The position numbers were made by a program, and so were the translations under genes. This document shows positions 60,279-64,000 of a stretch of 64,000 nucleotides of DNA, piece after piece; positions within the stretch are counted from its first letter, which is position 1; each line of letters begins with the position of its first letter. The notes under the pieces are model-generated. The model was not told the origin of the DNA, searched no databases, and saw only the letters and a program-made list of their open reading frames with translations. Source of the DNA: an uncultured Opitutia bacterium (GTDB lineage Bacteria; Verrucomicrobiota; Verrucomicrobiia; Opitutales; UBA953); assembly GCA_903855995.1 (NCBI GenBank), contig CAIOAN010000010.1:1-64000 (forward strand). The letters are read 5' to 3'.

Positions 60279-62969
60279 ATGACCTCCGCCCAAGTCCGCC
60301 AATCTTTCCTCGATTTCTTCAAGTCGAAGCAGCACTCGATCGTCCAGTCGTCGAGCTTGATGCCAGACTCCCCGAATCTGCTCTTCACGAACGCCGGCAT
60401 GAACCAGTTCGTGCCCATCTTCCTCGGCCAGACGAAGTGCCCGTATACGCCTGGCCGCGCCGCCGACACCCAGAAGTGCATCCGCGCGGGCGGCAAGCAC
60501 AACGACCTGGAGGACGTCGGCCTGGACACCTACCACCACACGTTCTTCGAAATGCTGGGCAACTGGTCCTTCGGCGATTACTTCAAGCGCGAGGCTATCG
60601 ATTACGCCTGGGAGCTGATCACCGAAGTCTGGAAATTCCCGAAGCACCGCCTGTACGCCACCGTCTACCGCCCCGACAAGTCCAAGGGCGACCCTTCCGA
60701 CTTCGACCAGGAAGCGTGGGATGTCTGGGCCGAGAAGTTCCGCGCCGCCGGCCTCGACCCGGCGATCCACATCGTGAACGGTAATAAGAAAGATAATTTC
60801 TGGATGATGGGCGAGACCGGCCCCTGCGGCCCCTGCACCGAACTCCACGTCGACCTCACGCCCGAAGGCGACACGAAGGGCACGCTCGTCAACGGCAGCG
60901 ACGCGCGCTGCATGGAAATCTGGAACCTGGTCTTCATCCAGTTCAACGCCAATCCGGACGGCACCTTCTCCCCGCTCCCGGCCCGCCACGTCGACACGGG
61001 CATGGGCTTCGAACGCGTCAGCGGCATCATGCAATGCACGAAGAATTTCAAGGATTTCTCCGGCATCATCTCCAATTACGAGAGTGACGTGTTTGCACCG
61101 ATCTTCCGTCGCCTCGAGGAACTTTCCGGTAAGAAATACGGCTCCACGCTGCCCGTCGCGGGCTCGACTGGCGACACACAACAGGAGAAGGACGACGTGG
61201 CTTTCCGCGTCATCGCCGATCACATCCGCACGCTCTCCTTCGCAATCGCCGACGGCATCCAGCCCGGCAACTCGGACCGCAACTACGTCCTGCGCCGCAT
61301 CCTGCGCCGCGCCGTCCGCTACGGCCGCACGCTGGGCCTGAAAAACGGCTTCTTCCATCAGCTGGTGGGCGTGCTCGCCGATACGATGGGCGATATCTTT
61401 CCCGAAATCCGCACCCGCCGCTCGGTGGTGGCCGACGTGATCCGCAACGAGGAGGAATCCTTCAACCGCACGCTCGATAAGGGCATCGCGCTCTTCGAAG
61501 ACGAGGCGAACAAACTCAAGGCCGGCGGCGCCATCTCGGGCGCCATCGCCTTCCGCCTCTATGACGAGCAAGGCTTCCCGCTCGACCTCACGCAACTGAT
61601 GGCCCGCGAACGTGGGCTGATGGTCGACAGCGCCGGCTTCGAGAAGCTGATGGAAGAACAGCGCGCCCGCGCCCGCGCCGCCCAGAAGAAGGAAATCATC
61701 ACCCTTTCCGACATCGGCTCCGAACACCCGACCGCCTTCGTCGGCTACGACGCGCTCCAGAGCAAGGCCAAGGTCGCGCAGATCGCCAAGATCAAGGAAC
61801 GCTCCGCAGTAATTCTCGACCAATCCCCCTGCTATGCGGAGATGGGTGGTCAGGTCGGCGACACGGCTATGATCACCCTCGGCGGCCGCCAGTGGCGCGT
61901 CGCCGACACCCAGAAATCTGGTCAGACCTGGCTGCACTTCCTCGATGGTGAAGACGCCCCGGAAATCGGTGCGACGATTGAGATCGCCGTCGACCAGGCC
62001 CGCCGCGACGCCATCCAGCGCCACCACACGGTCACGCACATCCTGCATTGGGCGCTCCACGAAGTCGTCTCCAAGGAAGCCTCGCAGAAGGGCTCCGCGG
62101 TCGACCCGACGAAGCTCACCTTCGACTTCAACGGCGCGGCGCTCACCCCCGGCCAGCTCGCCGACATCGAACGCGTGGTGAATGAACGCATCCTCGCCAA
62201 TGAAGCCGTGACGTGGAGCGAAGTCGCCTACGCCTCCGTCAAAGGCCGCCCGGACATCATGCAATTCTTCGGCGATAAGTACGGCGACTCCGTACGCGTC
62301 GTGCAGGTCGGCGGTAAGGCCGCTTCCCTCAACGGCTGGTCAATGGAACTCTGCGCGGGCACGCACGTCCGCCACACGGGCGAAATCGGCCTCTTCCGCA
62401 TCGTCGGCGAAAACGCCATCGCCGCTGGCGTCCGCCGCATCGAAGCCGTCGCGGGGCTCGCCTCTTATGAACGGGCGAAGTCTGAGGCTGAGTTGCTGAA
62501 GACGCTCGCCTCCTCGACCAATACGCCGGTCGCGGATCTCGCCAAACGCCTCGAGCAGATCATGGAGCAAAGCTCCGCGCTCGAGAAGAAACTCAAAGTC
62601 TACCGCGACAAGGAATCTTCACAGCTTGCCGACGCGCTCGCCGCCAAAGCCAGCGACCGCGCGGGCCTGAAGTATGTCATCGCCCAGGTCAGCGCCGAGA
62701 CCCCGAACGATCTGCGTGATCTCGGTGCCAAGGTGGCTGGCAAGGTCGGCTCCGCCGCCGTCGTCGTCCTCGCCGCGGTCTTTGGCGACAAAGTCTCCCT
62801 CGTGGCCAACTGCGGTCTGGACGCCGTCAAGGCGGGCAAGGCCGCTGGCAAGATCGTCACCGACGCCTGCGGCAAGCTGGGCGGTAAGGGCGGCGGAAAG
62901 CCCGACGCTGCGATGGGCGGCGGCACTGACGTCTCCAAGGTCGCCGAGGCCTTGGGTAGCGTTGCGTAA
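60279..62969 (+). CDS. alaS: Alanyl-tRNA synthetase
   Basis: 896 residues (E. coli 876). The enzyme joins alanine to tRNA-Ala in the cytoplasm. The class II aminoacylation core is at the N-terminus (FFKSKQHSIVQSSSLMP, FTNAGMNQF, KCIRAGGKHNDLEDVG, FFEMLGNWSFGDYFK). The middle helical domain follows. The editing domain has HTVTH near 582-586 and CAGTH (692-696), the four zinc/editing ligands. The C-terminal domain after a coiled-coil-rich linker ends in a Gly-rich stretch GGGKPDAAMGGGTDVSK. All family landmarks are in order, so it should be functional. It has no SD, and a pyrimidine-rich leader precedes it. Confidence 0.98.
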   Translation: MTSAQVRQSFLDFFKSKQHSIVQSSSLMPDSPNLLFTNAGMNQFVPIFLGQTKCPYTPGRAADTQKCIRAGGKHNDLEDVGLDTYHHTFFEMLGNWSFGDYFKREAIDYAWELITEVWKFPKHRLYATVYRPDKSKGDPSDFDQEAWDVWAEKFRAAGLDPAIHIVNGNKKDNFWMMGETGPCGPCTELHVDLTPEGDTKGTLVNGSDARCMEIWNLVFIQFNANPDGTFSPLPARHVDTGMGFERVSGIMQCTKNFKDFSGIISNYESDVFAPIFRRLEELSGKKYGSTLPVAGSTGDTQQEKDDVAFRVIADHIRTLSFAIADGIQPGNSDRNYVLRRILRRAVRYGRTLGLKNGFFHQLVGVLADTMGDIFPEIRTRRSVVADVIRNEEESFNRTLDKGIALFEDEANKLKAGGAISGAIAFRLYDEQGFPLDLTQLMARERGLMVDSAGFEKLMEEQRARARAAQKKEIITLSDIGSEHPTAFVGYDALQSKAKVAQIAKIKERSAVILDQSPCYAEMGGQVGDTAMITLGGRQWRVADTQKSGQTWLHFLDGEDAPEIGATIEIAVDQARRDAIQRHHTVTHILHWALHEVVSKEASQKGSAVDPTKLTFDFNGAALTPGQLADIERVVNERILANEAVTWSEVAYASVKGRPDIMQFFGDKYGDSVRVVQVGGKAASLNGWSMELCAGTHVRHTGEIGLFRIVGENAIAAGVRRIEAVAGLASYERAKSEAELLKTLASSTNTPVADLAKRLEQIMEQSSALEKKLKVYRDKESSQLADALAAKASDRAGLKYVIAQVSAETPNDLRDLGAKVAGKVGSAAVVVLAAVFGDKVSLVANCGLDAVKAGKAAGKIVTDACGKLGGKGGGKPDAAMGGGTDVSKVAEALGSVA

Positions 62970-62990
62970 TAGCCAGGTTTTACTGCTTTA

Positions 62991-63079
62991 GGTAAGGCGG
63001 GCTCTCCGAGCCCGCCGTTGATTCTTTCTGCTTCCGCATTTCACAAGGTGAACGGACGGCTCGGAGAGCCGTCCCTACC
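62991..63079. repeat. REP doublet (class II) after alaS
   Basis: Hairpins GGCGGGCTC/GAGCCCGCC (62996-63016, loop TCC) and GGACGGCTC/GAGCCGTCC (63054-63074, loop GGA) have outer ends GGTAAGG and CCCTACC. The left head carries a single change from GGTAGGG. Confidence 0.85.
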
Positions 63080-63136
63080 CCTATCTTGCTTTATCATTCA
63101 TCTTCTATCGTCCATCCTGACTCTAATCCTCCGCTC

Positions 63137-63826
63137 ATGCGCTTCCTCGCCTTCCTGCTCCTACTCCCGCTGATGCTCAACGCGGCAACCACCGGCACCA
63201 CGCACCACGTACGCATGCAGGTCGACGCCGACCATCTCTTCCTACCGGTGTCCATCATGATCAAGGGCAAGGATCGCGCCGCGGTCGACGCCCGCGTCGA
63301 CGAGATTCGCAAGGTGCTCGAGAAGCGTTTTGCCGACCAGCCAGGCTGGGAACTCCGCGAGATTACCTCCGAGTTCGCGCGGTCCGAAAATTCGAAGTCC
63401 TCTATCAACGTCACCAGCAGCAGTAAATTTTCTGGCGATGATGAAAGCAGGGGCGACGTCACCTACGTGGCCACCGCCCGCTGGGAACTACACACCGAGG
63501 CCGACAAAGGCCTCAAAGGCCTTGAGATCCTGCGCACGAAAGCCTCCGACCTGGTGAAGCCCAAGAGCGACGACGAGAAGCAGGCCGTCGGCAATCCGGA
63601 GTACGCGCTCACCCATCCGGACGACTCGCGCAACGAACTCCTCGATCAGATCAAAAACGATTTTGAAGAAGCCAAGAAGCACTTGCCTGAAGGCCAGTGG
63701 AAACTGGAAGTCTCCGACCTCGCCAGCCCCGTCCAAGTGAAGGCGCTGGGCGGCAAGCGCTTTGAGGTCAGCCTCGACTACCAGATGTCTTTCGTCACGC
63801 CGAAGCCGGAAAAGGCCTCGAAATAA
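63137..63826 (+). CDS. Secreted protein of unknown function (229 aa)
   Basis: 229 residues from ATG 63137, the start of signal peptide MRFLAFLLLLPLMLNAA; an earlier in-frame start falls in the REP/leader DNA. The mature part alternates charged helices with strands: VDARVDEIRKVLEKRF, a Ser-rich stretch NSKSSINVTSSSKFSGDD, TYVATARWELHTEADKGL, then KRFEVSLDYQMSFVT. This resembles SIMPL/DUF541-like or other small periplasmic domains only in outline. I do not recognise the family. It lies between alaS and a probable NAD kinase gene and probably has its own promoter. Confidence 0.72.
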   Translation: MRFLAFLLLLPLMLNAATTGTTHHVRMQVDADHLFLPVSIMIKGKDRAAVDARVDEIRKVLEKRFADQPGWELREITSEFARSENSKSSINVTSSSKFSGDDESRGDVTYVATARWELHTEADKGLKGLEILRTKASDLVKPKSDDEKQAVGNPEYALTHPDDSRNELLDQIKNDFEEAKKHLPEGQWKLEVSDLASPVQVKALGGKRFEVSLDYQMSFVTPKPEKASK

Positions 63827-63860
63827 GGCTTTTCCACACCAACTGCCCCGGCTTGTCCTT

Positions 63861-63877
63861 GCCCTTCCCTGAAGGGC
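63861..63877 (+). terminator. Hairpin between the secreted unknown and the NAD kinase gene
   Basis: GCCCTT-CCCTG-AAGGGC is a perfect 6-bp stem. No T run follows, so this may be a weak terminator or only a leader structure 16 bases before the next ATG. Confidence 0.35.
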
Positions 63878-63892
63878 GCCTAGTCGTCATTC

Positions 63893-64000
63893 ATGGCTAT
63901 CCGCCGCCTCACGCTCGTCGTCAACCGCACCAAGCCCGGGGTGGATGATATCGTGCACGCGGTGCAGGAGGCCGCCCAGAAAGCTGGTGTGACCCTCACC
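63893..64000 (+). CDS. nadK: Probable NAD kinase, N-terminal part (cut by window end)
   Basis: The 36 codons visible read MAIRRLTLVVNRTKPGVDD, then an amphipathic helix (VHAVQEAAQKAGVTLT). LVVNRTKPG is the usual opening strand-loop of bacterial NAD kinases (PF01513), ahead of the GGDGT motif that would lie beyond the window. It phosphorylates NAD to NADP. The call rests on the N-terminus only. Confidence 0.6.
   Translation, partial: MAIRRLTLVVNRTKPGVDDIVHAVQEAAQKAGVTLT

Noticed and set aside
60270-62264. 664-codon minus-strand open frame opposite alaS
   Set aside because: A shadow of alaS; composition only reflects the opposite strand.

Overview
The window looks like a chromosomal segment of a high-GC member of the Verrucomicrobiota (PVC superphylum). 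The evidence is a giant autotransporter-associated beta-strand-repeat protein ending in PEP-CTERM, two secreted PVC-type dehydrogenase/cytochrome c proteins (TIGR02604-like propeller plus HEAT plus CxxCH), a DUF6807/PmoA-like protein, several SGNH hydrolases and a YHYH protein. I cannot place it below phylum level. Almost no gene has a recognisable Shine-Dalgarno sequence. Most have pyrimidine-rich leaders.

Region 1 (77-37198, minus strand) is one uninterrupted gene for a 12,373-residue secreted protein. It has a signal peptide, dozens of PATR-type beta-strand repeats and a C-terminal PEP-CTERM anchor. It appears to be a concatemer of four passenger units. It carries about 15 copies of a second ~50-residue module, one of which looks nested inside another. 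An AT-rich regulatory island (about 37300-37440) lies upstream.

Region 2 (37499-42741, minus strand) holds a secreted beta-propeller glycosidase-like protein with an overlapping SGNH hydrolase gene, then a three-gene cassette (zinc alcohol dehydrogenase, SDR, GntP permease) with the composition of an L-idonate/gluconate pathway. A gluconolactonase-like gene (43614-44573) lies nearby on the plus strand. Between them sits a REP-associated tyrosine transposase (RAYT) gene bracketed by its own hairpin repeats.

Region 3 (44775-58604) has a large secreted dehydrogenase/HEAT/cytochrome c protein diverging from a PmoA-like gene, then an aldo/keto reductase, a YHYH protein with a Lys/Gly-rich linker, two tandem SGNH hydrolases (one intact, one with all catalytic residues lost) and a second SGNH/dehydrogenase/cytochrome c fusion. 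This looks like a periplasmic polysaccharide or sugar-acid degradation neighbourhood.

Region 4 (58739-64000) is more housekeeping: a small unknown gene, a secreted esterase, alaS, a secreted unknown and the start of a probable NAD kinase gene.

The intergenic DNA is unusually patterned. There are 16 REP-type hairpins in two stem/loop classes with GTAG-like heads, a third weaker hairpin class, degenerate tandem 12-mers (ATTCAGYCCTCN) that run up to gene boundaries, and a four-copy element placed just after stop codons. Two copies of that element can form an A-B-A'-B' (pseudoknot-like) pairing. I saw no rRNA, tRNA, CRISPR array or prophage.
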